NCBI GenBank assembly: GCA_963971535.1
Contig: OZ020599.1
Location: 100,347,480-100,411,479 of the forward strand
Direction of reading: 5' to 3'
From: Notolepis coatsorum
Taxonomy: Eukaryota; Chordata; Actinopteri; Aulopiformes; Paralepididae
Length of the DNA: 64,000 bases
Position 1 is the first letter of the stretch; every line of letters begins with the position of its first letter. Both the position numbers and the translations under genes were made by a program. Of this stretch, positions 21,787 through 31,725 are shown in pieces. Below the pieces are notes generated by a model. That model had not been told where the DNA came from, did not search any database, and worked only from the letters and a program-made list of their open reading frames with translations.

Positions 21787-21911
21787 TTTTATTTCATACT
21801 TATCTTGTCATGCACAGTCTCTGGAGCGCAACAGTAAGAAGCATTTTGTACAAAAGTATTCTGTACTTCTGTATGACAACTATTAAAGAAACTTGAAACT
21901 TGAAACTTGAA
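21787..21911 (+). mobile_element. Rex1-like LINE 3' tail (solo)
   Basis: CTTATCTTGTCATGCACAGT, GAAGCATTTTGTACAAAAG and TATTAAAGAAACTTGAAAC match the end of the Rex1-like element at 4350-4446. It is a very short 5'-truncated copy. Confidence 0.8.
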
Positions 21912-21992
21912 TGCATGAAGGGGGGGGGGTCGTTTCTGATGCTTTGATTGCCAGTAACTGCTTTCGTTTTTAACACTACACACGCGGATTAG
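21905..21992. repeat. Dispersed repeat, inverted copy near 35.5 kb
   Basis: A poly-G run followed by TCGTTTCTGATGC and CAGTAACTGC matches the complement of 35455-35530, which has GCAGTTACTGACGC, AATCAGAAACGA and a poly-C run before TTTCATGCATTCATG. The family is unknown. Confidence 0.6.
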
Positions 21993-22284
21993 CTGGATCG
22001 ATATGAAAACATTGTACGATCAAGCTGGAATTGACGTCAGATAGTCCTTACCTGTGATCGGGGGTATTCCAAAAAGAATATTCCAATAGTTTGATCGCCA
22101 TCTGGTCCATCTGATGTCGATCTGGTCCACAACATAATATGGCACAACATACGCATCGAGTGTCCTGGACCCGTTTCAATGTGACAGAGTGAATCTCTAG
22201 GCTTCCCTGTACTAAAAAACTGCGCCCGGAGCGGTTTAAGTATAACATAATGACTGAGTTAAAATTGTATAGTAGTGTACATAG

Positions 22285-22419
22285 GAGCCAGTGCCTTCTC
22301 AGGAATGTAGCATGTCTATTTTTATCATGCTTATCTTATGTCTTATTGCACAATCGATGCGGGCATGACCACCCGCATTTCACTGTATGCATGTGACAAA
22401 ATAAACCTTGATTCTTGAT
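22285..22419 (+). mobile_element. Rex1-group LINE 3' tail, second subfamily
   Basis: GACCACCCGCATTTCACTGT followed by ATGTGACAAAATAAACCTTG matches the 3' end of the Rex1-like copy at 51890-51960 (GACCACCCGCATTTCATTGT). Only the tail is present. Confidence 0.7.
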
Positions 22420-22677
22420 CAGAGACTCACCCTCGCTCTCCACCTTCAAATCCCATCTCAAACCCCACCTGTTCTCCCTAGCTTTCAGTTTTAACCTTCC
22501 CCATCCATAACCACCCTCTTCCATCCTGTTGTTATTGTGGCTCTATATGTTCCTGTGTATTTCATATTGTTCCCCGTTTCCCCTGTGGTTCCATGTTTCT
22601 TTTGTTTTTTCTCTCTGCCTACTGTCAGCGACTTCGGGTGACTGAGAAGCACTCTATAAATTAAAATTATTATTAAA
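22420..22677 (+). mobile_element. L2-type LINE 3' end fragment
   Basis: The coding remnant reads like the last L2 residues (STFKSHLKPHLFSLAF-like, with shifts), then an untranslated tail ending GAAGCACTCTATAAATTAAA and a short TTA repeat. It directly follows the Rex1 tail. Confidence 0.6.
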
Positions 22678-22775
22678 CTTACCATATTAGGTAAGGAATA
22701 CAAACATGTCTCTGTTCCACTCTCAGTAGGTTTTGCTGCAAACCTAATTCCTGACAATCAACTGAAGATGGCATC
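22678..22775. repeat. Dispersed repeat, inverted copy at 43.4 kb
   Basis: TAAACTTACCATATTA, AATACAAACATGTCT and TTTGCTGCAAAC occur here and, inverted, at 43393-43505 at about 80% identity by eye. I do not recognise the family. Confidence 0.6.
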
Positions 22776-22789
22776 TGTTACAGCGGCAG

Positions 22790-22981
22790 TTTTTACAGAA
22801 ACAAGTCCTGCGTCTACACAGTCACGGTTGACGCACGTAAAGGGAGACTCTTCCCAGCCTTCTGCCCGGACAAGGGGATCAGCGCTGTGGCCAGTACTAG
22901 CATGATGATCTACATGGGGACTCGATGTGTACGGTTATGTACTTTTTAAAGGTTTTATGTATTTTATTTTAAATAAAGATT
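22790..22981 (+). other. Possible terminal coding exon with poly(A) signal
   Basis: After CTGTTACAG the frame reads GSFYRNKSCVYTVTVDARKG, RLFPAFCPDKGISAVAST and MMIYMGTRC to a stop at about 22946, with AATAAA at about 22970. The acceptor-like start, dense codon pattern and nearby AATAAA suggest the last exon of a gene or a captured piece of one. I cannot identify the protein. Confidence 0.3.
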
Positions 22982-23665
22982 TTTATAACCTTCATTGCTG
23001 CCTGCATCTTGTTGAGCCTAATGATGGATGGCCCGTCTCTTTGGCCAGTTCACAGTTTGTGGAACACCGTTGCCAGTGCCGGTGGAGAAAACGTCCAAGT
23101 TGACACTTGGCATCCGTTACAGCAGCAGAGACGGTTAACTGGGCATGTCACCTACCTCCCTCTTTCTTCTCTCCCTCTGGTTCTCACTCTTCCTTTCCTT
23201 CTCTCTCCCTTATTTATTGTCTTCCTTGCATACAAGTAAATAAAATACAAAATTACAGTAGCAATAGCCTCCCCCCCATGCATTCTGTTTGGTTTGGTAA
23301 ACATTTAAATTAGTCCATCAGTGTACTGTATGTGTGTAGGGGCAGGTACAAATAAGAATTATCTTCTTCCTGTTCCTTTGGGCCATGGAATTCAGTGGAG
23401 CATATTAATATGTACTGTTGGACTGTAATAATTCCATGTACGAATAAATAAAAATTTAATTAAATGAAAAAGTCCCCCGATCACCAAAATCGTAAACCTT
23501 TCCCTCCAGTCTGGCCACGTTCCCTCTGCTCTAAAAACTGCCATCACACCCCTCCTCAAAAAACCCACCTCGGACCCGACAGTCCTCGCAAACTACAGAC
23601 CCATGTCAAACCTCCACTTCCTTTCCAAGGTCCTGGAAAAAGCAGTAGCTGCACAGCTCCAGGAC

Positions 23666-24442
23666 GCCTGTTCCTTAATGATAAGCAAGCAGTGCAAGAA
23701 TGCGGAAGCATTCTACCGTAGTGGCGTGCGGTAATGCGCCTTTCATTTTCCGCCGCCCAGCGCCCAGGTGCGTGCACCGGCGGCGGCGTGCTCGCTCAGG
23801 TGCGTGCGCCGGCGTGCTCGCGCGAGGTGCCCGCGCATGCGCATGAGATCCCGCCTTGGTTCGACACGAGCGGAGCTCAATATATATAAGTCACCGCCCC
23901 TTATTCAGTATCGAGAAATAGCTCAATTGGCAACACTGCATGGCTGTGGATCCTACAGCTCGTTTGCTGGCGAGTTCGAATCCCATAAAATATATTTTTT
24001 TTAACGTGATTTTTTTTTTAACGTGTATTCTTTCGCCGGTTAAGGTTAGGCATGGTTAAGGTTAAGGTTAAGGTTAGGCATTGTTTCGGAGTTGGTTAAG
24101 GTTAGAACGGTTAAGTTTAGGCGCTGTTAAGGAGCTGGTTAAGGTTAGAGTTTGTCAAAGAGAATGGCAATATTCTTTCTATGGTTAAGGTTAGGCATGG
24201 TTAAGGTTAAGGTTAAGGTTAGGCATTGTTTCGGAGTTGGTTAAGGTTAGAACGGTTAAGTTTAGGCGCTGTTAAGGAGCTGGTTAAGGTTAGAGTTTGT
24301 CAAAGAGAATGGCAATAGACAGCCTATTTCCGCACGACAGCTCCCAAAGCGGGCCTGAAAAGAAAGGCGCTTTACCGTAGTGGCGTGCGGTGACGAATGC
24401 TTCCGCATTTTTGCACTGCTTGCTTATCATTAAGGTAGACGC
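23666..24442. mobile_element. MULE-like non-autonomous element, 9-bp TSD
   Basis: The 777-bp element is bounded by the perfect 9-bp direct repeat CTCCAGGAC (23657-23665 and 24443-24451), taken from the L2 coding sequence. Terminal inverted repeats of about 48 bp begin GCCTGTTCC (left) and GCGTCTACC (right, complement) and share TTAATGATAAGCAAGCAGTG and AATGCGGAAGCATTC. Inside the inverted repeats an 18-19 bp direct repeat ACCGTAGTGGCGTGCGGT marks both sides of the body. No transposase ORF is present. Nine-bp duplications are typical of Mutator-like elements, hence the tentative superfamily. Confidence 0.75.
24036..24318 (+). repeat. 143-bp tandem duplication rich in GGTTAAGG
   Basis: A block of about 143 bp occurs twice (about 24036-24178 and 24179-24318). 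It contains GGTTAAGGTTAAGGTTAAGG and TTAAGGTTAGAGTTTGTCAA. Similar words recur at 39190-39292 and 61880-62010. The short GGTTAAGG runs are not the vertebrate telomere repeat. Confidence 0.85.
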
Positions 24443-25421
24443 CTCCAGGACCATCTCCAACTAAACAAAATTGCGGAGCAGTTTCAGTCTGGCACTGAAA
24501 CAGCGCTCGTCAGGGTCACAAACGACCCGTTGATGGCGGCTGATGCCGGCTCCCCTTCACTCCTCATCCTGCTTGATCTAACCGCAGCATTCGACACTAT
24601 TGACCATCACATCCTCCTCAACAGTCTACTCTCCATTGGACTTTCTGACTCCGCCCTCAACTGGTTCCAATCTTACCTCTCCGACAGAACCGAGTACGTC
24701 TCCTTGGGAGGGAAAAAATCCCGGACCCTTCCAGTCACCTGTGGTGTCCCCCAGGGATCAGTCCTCTGCCCCATCCTCTTCACCCTCTACCTGCTCCCAC
24801 TCGGCCGTGTCATCAGCCAGCATGGAATCTCTTTCCATTGCTAACCTGATGACAACTGTACCTTAAAACTGACTCACCCCCCTCTGCAGCGCTGCCATCA
24901 CCATCCCCATCATCTGCAGCCCTGCCATCATCCTGTCTGGAGGAGATAAAGTCGTGGATATCAGATGTACGTGGACGACACTGTCATTTATGTACATGCC
25001 AAAAACAAAACGGCAAGAGTACCGACGGGACCGGTACCAAAATGACATCATGTCATAAATCAATCTCTCCAGACTGTTTGACAAGTATCGTTTTAATTTT
25101 CAAACGTATTCAAGTATAAACATCATAACCATGTCACAACAGCATTTATAATGTATATTATCATCAATGTTAATTTACCAATAGGTTAAAGTGTTCATTC
25201 TCTATTTGGTCTTGTTTAGTTCGCGAAAGTCGCCATTTTTGGAGAATTGAATGTCGGGAATTGTAGTTTTGAGAGTTGTCTAGTTCACATCAAGAACGTT
25301 CACCTGATGGTTGTCCAGACAATGGTTGACACCATGATTTAACAGTTTGCACTAATCGGCTTACTTTGTTATACTGGTAGCAAGTTTCCTCATCAATTGT
25401 TCCGTGTTGGTTTTTCACTCC

Positions 25422-25542
25422 AGCTGACTGAGTTGGCAAGTGGTGATGACTTTCGTTGCTGGATGGAGACCAAGACTAGGATGAGGTCACTGGAGGAAGC
25501 ACTACTTCATATGGGCTCAACGGACCATTTCAGCTTCTTGAA
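25422..25542 (+). other. Exon of an unrecognised dispersed gene-like repeat
   Basis: A TTTTTCACTCCAG acceptor is followed by an open frame LTELASGDDFRCWMETKTR, MRSLEEALLHMGSTDHFSFL up to AAG and a GTAGAA donor. An inverted copy at 38338-38481 preserves the same exon with a 3-bp deletion and a few substitutions. The homology extends upstream through 25260-25360 (38850-38965 in the copy). A spliced exon carried on a dispersed repeat suggests an intron-containing transposon gene. I do not recognise the family. Confidence 0.5.
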
Positions 25543-26460
25543 GGTAGAACTCCTTGTCTTCATCCTTCATCTAGAGACCACTGTATGGTGGGTTGGTCTT
25601 TCAGTTTAAAAATTAAATGTCAGTGCGGCTGGGTATGCAGATCAGCGTTGGAATTTTTCAGAACTACACTTCCTGAAAGCCTCTATGGAGTTTCAAGCTT
25701 CATACTTCTGTATGAATTGTCTATAATAAAAGGTAATTTATAAGCCTGCTATTCTATAATAATATTTCAAATTGCATTGGTCCGGATGAGAGAATGCAGT
25801 ACTGCATCTACAGAACCTTCCGTTTAATCATCTTCCCTTTATTAATTTCCTTAGATTTTTGTGTACACATGATCTCAAGAAGGTACTGAACGAGATCAGT
25901 TGCAGTTCATGTCTGGCCATTATTACCATGGTGTTATTCACTGTCAAAGATGCAAATAAAAATCATAATTCATATTCTCCTTTGTTTCATCTCAATTTAA
26001 GCAAGCCTAGTAATACAATATTTCTGACACTGGGAATACATTCACTGAGGTCCATAGATGTCCCTAGATACCAAGAATATGCAAATGGCCTTGTAGAAGT
26101 GGCGCAATATTCCATTTACTTAGATGTCCCTAGACCAAACTTGAATGAAGGAAACAACATTAAACAAGTCGATTTGGAGGAATCAGTAATGGAGTTCTCA
26201 TGTAGTGGCACATGATATGGCCGCTGAGAGGTACCAAGATCACCCTTGAAGAGAAGACACCAGTGAAGAGAGAAGACACCAGTGAAGCATTGTCCACATT
26301 GTCTGTGCTGAATGTTTGTTAGTGTTTGGTATTTTGTGGGTTTTTAGTACTTTTAAACAATCATTTTTAACAAAATACAGTTTTAACTTTAGTAAGTACT
26401 GTAGTAGTCATCGATTTGTGACTTTTTTGGAGCTATTACTTTCTCTGTGGACTGTGGCCT
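25543..26460. other. Unassigned, one open frame of 118 codons
   Basis: An open frame at 25859-26215 (VPRYQEYANGLVEVAQYSIY, LDVPRPNLNEG) may be a later exon of the same repeat, but I see no known domain. It is followed by a tandem AGAAGACACCAGTGAAG duplicate at about 26252-26285. Confidence 0.35.
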
Positions 26461-26479
26461 GTAGCTGTGTTTACACCAG

Positions 26480-26957
26480 CCCTGCACCAGCTACCAGCTA
26501 CCACCAGGCCAGCCCCAGGCTATCTGCTACCAGCCACCACCTCCACCAGGCCAGCCCCAGGCTACCAGCCACCATCACCAGGCTACCAGCTACCATCACC
26601 AGGCCAACCCCAGGATACCAGCTACCAGGCCATCCCCAGGCTACCAGCTACCAGCCACCAGGCCAGCCTCAGGATACCAGCTACCAGCCACCTCCACCAG
26701 GCCAGCCCCAGACTACCAGCCACCAGGCCAGTCCCAGGATACCAGCTACCAGCCACCAGGCCAGCCCCAGGATACCAGCTACCAGCCACCACCACCAGGC
26801 CGGCCCCAGACTACCAGCCACCAGGCCAGACCCAGGCTACCAGCTACCAGCCACCACAACCAGGCCAGCCCCAGGCTACCAACTACCAGCCACCACCACT
26901 AGGCCAGGCCCCAGGCTACCAGCCACCAGGCCAGCCCCAGGCTACCAGCTACCAGCA
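26480..26957 (+). repeat. VNTR, ~35-bp units
   Basis: About 13 imperfect units composed of CCAGGCCAGCCCCAGGCTAC, CAGCTACCAGCCACC and CACCACCACCAGG. Unit lengths vary because subunits are gained or lost. Open frames read across in more than one phase, as expected for a stop-free repeat, so the proline-rich ORFs are not treated as genes. It ends about 110 bp before the start codon of a nearly complete LINE. Confidence 0.9.
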
Positions 26958-27066
26958 GTAGCCCTCTACTGCTTCCATCCATCTGTTCTGAGCCCTGCAT
27001 AACTCTAGCCCTAAACTCTTCAATCGAGGTACCTACTCCCCTGAGCCCCTTTTTTGGCCTGTGACA

Positions 27067-28487
27067 ATGAAATTATTTGTGTACTTGCTATGCTTGCTAA
27101 TCCACTGTGACTATGGGGAAGTTTGGAGGAGTACAGCTAGCGAGTCAGGCTATATGATGCCTACTCTTCTTGACTCTAAGCAGGACAATCATTCTCTCAT
27201 TAATGGTTTATCTCTTGGGCAACCACCGTCTCAACATCTCCCTAACCCGCTCAGCTATGCAAGCTTTGCAAGCTGGAGACGGCTTCTCAGCCTCACTGTT
27301 TTAAAAAGCTCTCTCTCATACACGGCCACTCATTCTGACACCACGGCCATCAAGACAAATCTCCCGCTTTCTTGGACAAGAAAGAGATTTTTAGTTCTTC
27401 TTCCGCTTTTAATTTCTGGGAATGTACAACCAAATCCCGGCCCAGTGTTGGACTGCAGTCCCCCTGCAGATTTTAAATATTCTTCTACCCCCGAGATGAT
27501 GGATTCCTCAGTGACAGCCGACGCGTTTCTTAAACTTGCTAATGCAACCGCAGAGAAAGGTCTGCACTTTGTCCATCTCAACGTGAGAAGCTTACTCAGC
27601 AAAATGGATGAAATCCGCTCTCTCGTTACCGCGACAAATCCTAATTTGTTTTGCTGCTCGGAGACATGGCTCGATAATTCCATCGACAGCTCCGAAATTG
27701 GTATAAACAATTATTCACTTGTGAGAAGAGATCGAAACAGAAACGGCGGCGGAGTCTGCGCTTACATCCGCTCAGACATTAACTATGAGCTTAGATCGGT
27801 CTCTACTGATGAAATCGAATCCCTGTTCTTTGACATTTACCAGCCCCATTCCAAGCCAATTCTATTTGGAATTTGCTACAGACCCCCAGTCTCGAACTCT
27901 TTTTATGAGAGCCTTGAGGCTGTATTGTCATCTTGGGGAGGGGAGGAGAAAGAATGTATATTAATGGGAGATTTTAATACTGATGTCACAAATCCCTCTG
28001 TTCCAACCCACAAAGTTTATACCAATTTCTGTAAACAGTTCAGTCTGAAGCAATTGATCTCAGAGCACACTCGGGTAACTGATGTATCCAAGACTACTAT
28101 TGATTTAATCCTAGTTAGACAAAGTGAACATCCCCAGGAGTGGGGTCATAGAGTATGGGATCAGTGACCACTATCTCATTTATTGTTCGAGGAAGGTGCA
28201 GAGAAAGGTTTTTTCTGGTCATAAAACTATCTTTGCCAGATCCCTCAAGAATTACTCAGGGGACATTCTGAGGGCCCAGCTAGAGCAAGTGAACTGGTCT
28301 CAAGTTCTCAGGGCCAATGAGGTAGACCAAGCATGGGGCACTTTTAAATCTCTGTTCTTGAAGGTTATAAACTCTGTAGCCCCCCTTAGACAAACCAGAG
28401 TGAAGCAGCGATCAGACCCATGGTTTGACCACACCATAGGTGATAGTATCAAACGGAGGGACTCTGCCCTAGCCAAGTTTAACCGTT
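27067..28487 (+). pseudogene. LINE N-terminal region and APE endonuclease
   Basis: The ATG at 27067 starts MKLFVYLLCLLIHC, a hydrophobic stretch. About 118 residues in is LLISGNVQPNPGP, a 2A-like sequence. The endonuclease follows: FVHLNVRSLLSKMDE, FCCSETWLDNSI (catalytic Glu), RRDRNRNGGGVCAYI, GICYRPP, ILMGDFNTDV and, after a shift near 28131, VIEYGISDHYLIYC (catalytic Asp-His). The linker continues to LAKFNRSR. The second frameshift, near 28488, joins it to the RT frame. All catalytic residues of the nuclease that I can see are kept. Confidence 0.8.
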
Positions 28488-30416
28488 CAAGATAAGGCTG
28501 ACTTTGATCACTTCAAAAAACTCAGGAACCAGACTCAGGAAATGATCAGGATAGCTAAGAGAGAATACTTTGCAGAAACCATCAAGGAGAACAGCAATGA
28601 CCCAACTAAACTGTGGAAAACCCTCAAGCAGCTAGGCTGTGGGGGCGATGCCAACCAAAGGACTACTGAGTCCAACATAGGCCTGTCCACAGACAAGGGA
28701 ATGGAGTTTGATAAAAAGAATGTAGCCACAATCTTTAATAACTTCTTTACATCGGTAGCAGGTAAGCTTGTCTCTAACCTACCTCCCAAGACAGAGCAGT
28801 TTGGTGATGACTTTGTTTCCAACTACTATAGCCAACGAGGGGTTAAGGCAAACTCGTTCTCCTTAAGCAAGGTGTCAGTAGTCAAAGTGGCTGCGATGCT
28901 GGGTGAGCTCAAAATCAAGAAGGCCACAGGTGTAGATGGCATCAGTGCCAGGTTTCTGAGGGATGCAGCCGGAGTTATAGCTCCACCAGTAACCCATATT
29001 ATTAACCTCTCCCTGGACCTAGGCAAGGTACCCACCGACTTCAAGAATGCCAAAGTCATCCCTATATATAAAAAAGGGAGCAAATCTGACCCCAGCAATT
29101 ATAGACCAGTCTCAATTTTAAGTGTGTTATCCAAAGTCCTAGAGAAGATAGTCCATGAACAAGTCCAGGAATATGCAAGCAGCCATGACCTCCTGTACGA
29201 CCTCCAATCCGGCTTTAGGAAGTCTTACTCTACTGAAACATGTCTTCTTTATCTTACAGACAGTATCAGGAGGGAGATAGATTCAGGTAAGCTGTGTGGG
29301 CTAGTTCTTCTAGACCTACAGAAGGCTTTCGACACAGTGAACCATGACATACTGCTCTCCAAGCTTAAGGCCTTGGGTATGTCTGAGACAGTGGTCAGAT
29401 GGTTCTCTTCCTACCTTGCTGATAGGGTGCAGCGGGTTGAGGTCAGTGGCACTATGTCAGAGGCCAAGCCCATTGTATGTGGGGTCCCACAAGGAAGCGT
29501 GCTAGGACCTCTCCTTTTTTTACTGTACATAAATGACATGTCAGCAGCATGCTCATGTAACTTGTTTTTATTTGCAGACGACTCAGCCCTGCTAGTCTCA
29601 CACAAGGATCAGAACACACTAGAACAGATGCTAGGTGAAGAACTTGCAGGGGTCAGCAGGTGGCTTTCGGACAACAGGCTTTCTCTTCACCTAGGTAAAA
29701 CAGAGGCAGTACTATTAGCCTCCAAGCCCAAGCTCAGGAAAGCACAGGAGTTTAATATCCAGCTAGGAGCTGTAACCCTAAAACAGCAAAAAAAAGCGAA
29801 GTATCTAGGCTGTATGATAGACGGGAGCCTAGATGGGGAGGCTATGGCCTCCCAAGTACTGGGCAAAGTCAACGCCCGCACCAGGTACCTAGCTAGGAAA
29901 GCCAACCTCCTTGGCAGAGATAGCCTCAGGCTATTAGCAAATAGCCTAGTACTCTGCCACTTTGACTATGGTAGCGTATCGTGGTTCGAGGGCCTGACAG
30001 TGAACATAAAAAAGAAGCTTCAGGTTTCCCAAAATAAGCTAGTAAGGGTGGTAATGGGTCTTGGCCCTCGCACCCACATAGGGAGGAGTCAATTCCAGGA
30101 GCTAAACTGGCTTCCTATAGAGGCCAGAGTTACCCAGCTCAGACTGAACATAGTGCACAATATTATAAACCAAAGGTCCCCTAGATACCTCCAAAACTAC
30201 TTCACCCCGGTCAACGAATCCCACAACCACAGAACTAGAGCAAGCATAGCAAACCTGAAGCCTGCTTCTTTCCGATCGAAACTGGGCCAATGCTCCCTTA
30301 CTTTCTCTGGAGCCCAGGATTGGAACAAGCTGCCTATCCCCATCAAGCAGAGCTTGAGCCTCCACAGCTTCAAGAGAAGTGTCAGGAAGTGGCTCATGGA
30401 CAGAATAGAAGAATAG
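28488..30416 (+). CDS. LINE reverse transcriptase, open (partial ORF)
   Basis: An uninterrupted frame of about 640 codons. RT motifs: KKATGVDGISARFLRDAA, NYRPVSILSVLSKVLEKI, LQSGFRKSYSTETCLL, VLLDLQKAFDTVNHDILL (first Asp), VCGVPQGSVLGPLLFLLYIN (motif B), LFLFADDSALLVS (catalytic ADD) and LGKTEAVLLASKPKL (thumb). The C-terminal region has RTHIGRSQFQELNWLPI, RSPRYLQNYF and SGAQDWNKLPI and ends at the TAG at 30414-30416. All catalytic positions are intact. It is only the 3' part of an ORF that is frameshifted upstream, so the whole protein cannot be made from this copy without slippage. Confidence 0.85.
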   Translation, partial: QDKADFDHFKKLRNQTQEMIRIAKREYFAETIKENSNDPTKLWKTLKQLGCGGDANQRTTESNIGLSTDKGMEFDKKNVATIFNNFFTSVAGKLVSNLPPKTEQFGDDFVSNYYSQRGVKANSFSLSKVSVVKVAAMLGELKIKKATGVDGISARFLRDAAGVIAPPVTHIINLSLDLGKVPTDFKNAKVIPIYKKGSKSDPSNYRPVSILSVLSKVLEKIVHEQVQEYASSHDLLYDLQSGFRKSYSTETCLLYLTDSIRREIDSGKLCGLVLLDLQKAFDTVNHDILLSKLKALGMSETVVRWFSSYLADRVQRVEVSGTMSEAKPIVCGVPQGSVLGPLLFLLYINDMSAACSCNLFLFADDSALLVSHKDQNTLEQMLGEELAGVSRWLSDNRLSLHLGKTEAVLLASKPKLRKAQEFNIQLGAVTLKQQKKAKYLGCMIDGSLDGEAMASQVLGKVNARTRYLARKANLLGRDSLRLLANSLVLCHFDYGSVSWFEGLTVNIKKKLQVSQNKLVRVVMGLGPRTHIGRSQFQELNWLPIEARVTQLRLNIVHNIINQRSPRYLQNYFTPVNESHNHRTRASIANLKPASFRSKLGQCSLTFSGAQDWNKLPIPIKQSLSLHSFKRSVRKWLMDRIEE

Positions 30417-30652
30417 CCCCCTATAGTTTGAATGGGTTTCCAATCAGTTTTTAGTTATTGTGGGGTATACAATTTTAGCGATAGGTTAGTATTATAATGT
30501 TTTAAATGTATGAGTGTTGTGTTATTGTCGTGTTTTTTGTTGTGGCCTAACAGCCCTGGGACCATGACGGAAATAAGGGTTTTACTCTCTCATGTTATCC
30601 TTTGGATCCTTGTTGTGTGTTTTTAATCAATCAATAAAATAAAATAAAATCA

Positions 30653-31139
30653 AGCCAAACTGATAAGTTATCAGTCCTTTTTCACTTCCAGCAACTTCAC
30701 TGAACCGCCTCCTGCCTTCAAAACCCCAAATATCCCGGACTTGACCACATTGGACTTTGAATCACTCAGGTCTCCATTGTCGCCGTTCTCCCAGCTTCCT
30801 CCTACAAACCCCAAGCTCTCCTCAACCACCACTTAAGCCTACGCCAGCCAGCCTGCTACCCCCCACACACACGCTCACTGAGCACACACACAATCTGGAC
30901 TGTTTTATTTGACTCATTACCATTTTTGCACTTGTATTCTATGTATCCGTGTTGCACTTAATTATTTGAACACAGCATAATTTCACTAAATACCGTTTGC
31001 CTGCCTCTTATTTTAAACCTCATCACATGCTATTATTTTGTAGTGGAGGTTACCAAGAGCTAACCGGTATCGACAGTAAGCTTTCATTTAATTTATCGAC
31101 AGGTTTAGCCTGTGGCTCCCAAAGCACCACTATAACATT
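30653..31139. other. Unassigned, CA-rich
   Basis: Pyrimidine-rich sequence with CACACACACGC near 30870 and a Rex1-like word CTTGTATTCTATGTATCCGTG near 30940. There may be a LINE 3' end here, but no coding remnant could be placed. Confidence 0.35.
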
Positions 31140-31725
31140 TACATTTTGATTATATTGGGCTGACCACCGCTACAAGGTTCTGGAGCAGAAACCTATCCGT
31201 CACCACCACTGCAATATCCTGGACAAGCATGCCCTCTTGAGCTGGGACAACATCAAACCAACCGATGCCAGTCTGGTCTTCAAAATCCTCCATAGTCTAG
31301 CACCACCCCCACTTTCCGATTTTCTCAACCCCAGCAGCAGGTTCACCAGAACTGTTGTACCGGGTGACTTGGCTGTTCCATTAAGGACAAGTACGTTTAG
31401 CAAATCAGCCCTCTCCGTGAGAGCTGCCAAGACCTGGAACTCTATTCCAAGTTACATCCGCAATATAGAAACACACAGATCATTCAAACACACTTTCAAA
31501 ACATGGTTAAGAAATAACTACACATGTGAATATAACAGCCCTGCAGAACTCTAACCCCATATGCCTGCCTGTACCTAATATGTAGAATTATTGTCTGTAC
31601 ATGTCTGATGTAAATATTTTGCATGATGCGTTTTTAACCTGTTCTTAATGACCTATATGCCATATGTTATGCAGCTTTTTAACACCAGGCCCAGGTACAA
31701 CAGTTCAAAATTAGCTTTGGCTAAC

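Larger units (their letters stand above)
23464..24965 (+). pseudogene. L2-type LINE RT, interrupted
   Basis: Left part (23464-23665): [39 protein letters not shown] and [19 protein letters not shown]. Right part (from 24443): LQDHLQLNKIAEQFQS, LLILLDLTAAFDTIDHHILL (first palm motif), CGVPQGSVLCPILFTLYLLP (motif B) and later CLEEIKSWIS. The catalytic YADD box is damaged near 24840 (stop). The two halves are split by a DNA element at 23666-24442 and rejoin exactly within LQD once one copy of the 9-bp target duplication is removed. Confidence 0.85.
26985..30652 (+). mobile_element. Nearly full-length LINE (CR1/L2 supergroup)
   Basis: The element includes an N-terminal region with a 2A-like motif, endonuclease, RT and an intact C-terminus, then a 3' end with repeated AAAAT before 30652. 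Only two frameshifts interrupt about 3.35 kb of coding sequence, so it is the best-preserved element in the window. Its C-terminus resembles the LINE at 49.9-50.5 kb (both have KLVR, PRTH and RNYA/QNYF-type blocks), which places them in one clade, perhaps Crack/Daphne-like. Confidence 0.8.

Noticed and set aside
24036..24318. Interstitial telomere repeats
   Set aside because: The repeat is GGTTAAGG mixed with other words, not TTAGGG, and lies inside a transposon with defined ends.
26467..27002. Proline-rich ORFs of 164-228 codons
   Set aside because: They are open in more than one frame because the tandem unit lacks stops; no start context, splice sites or domain.
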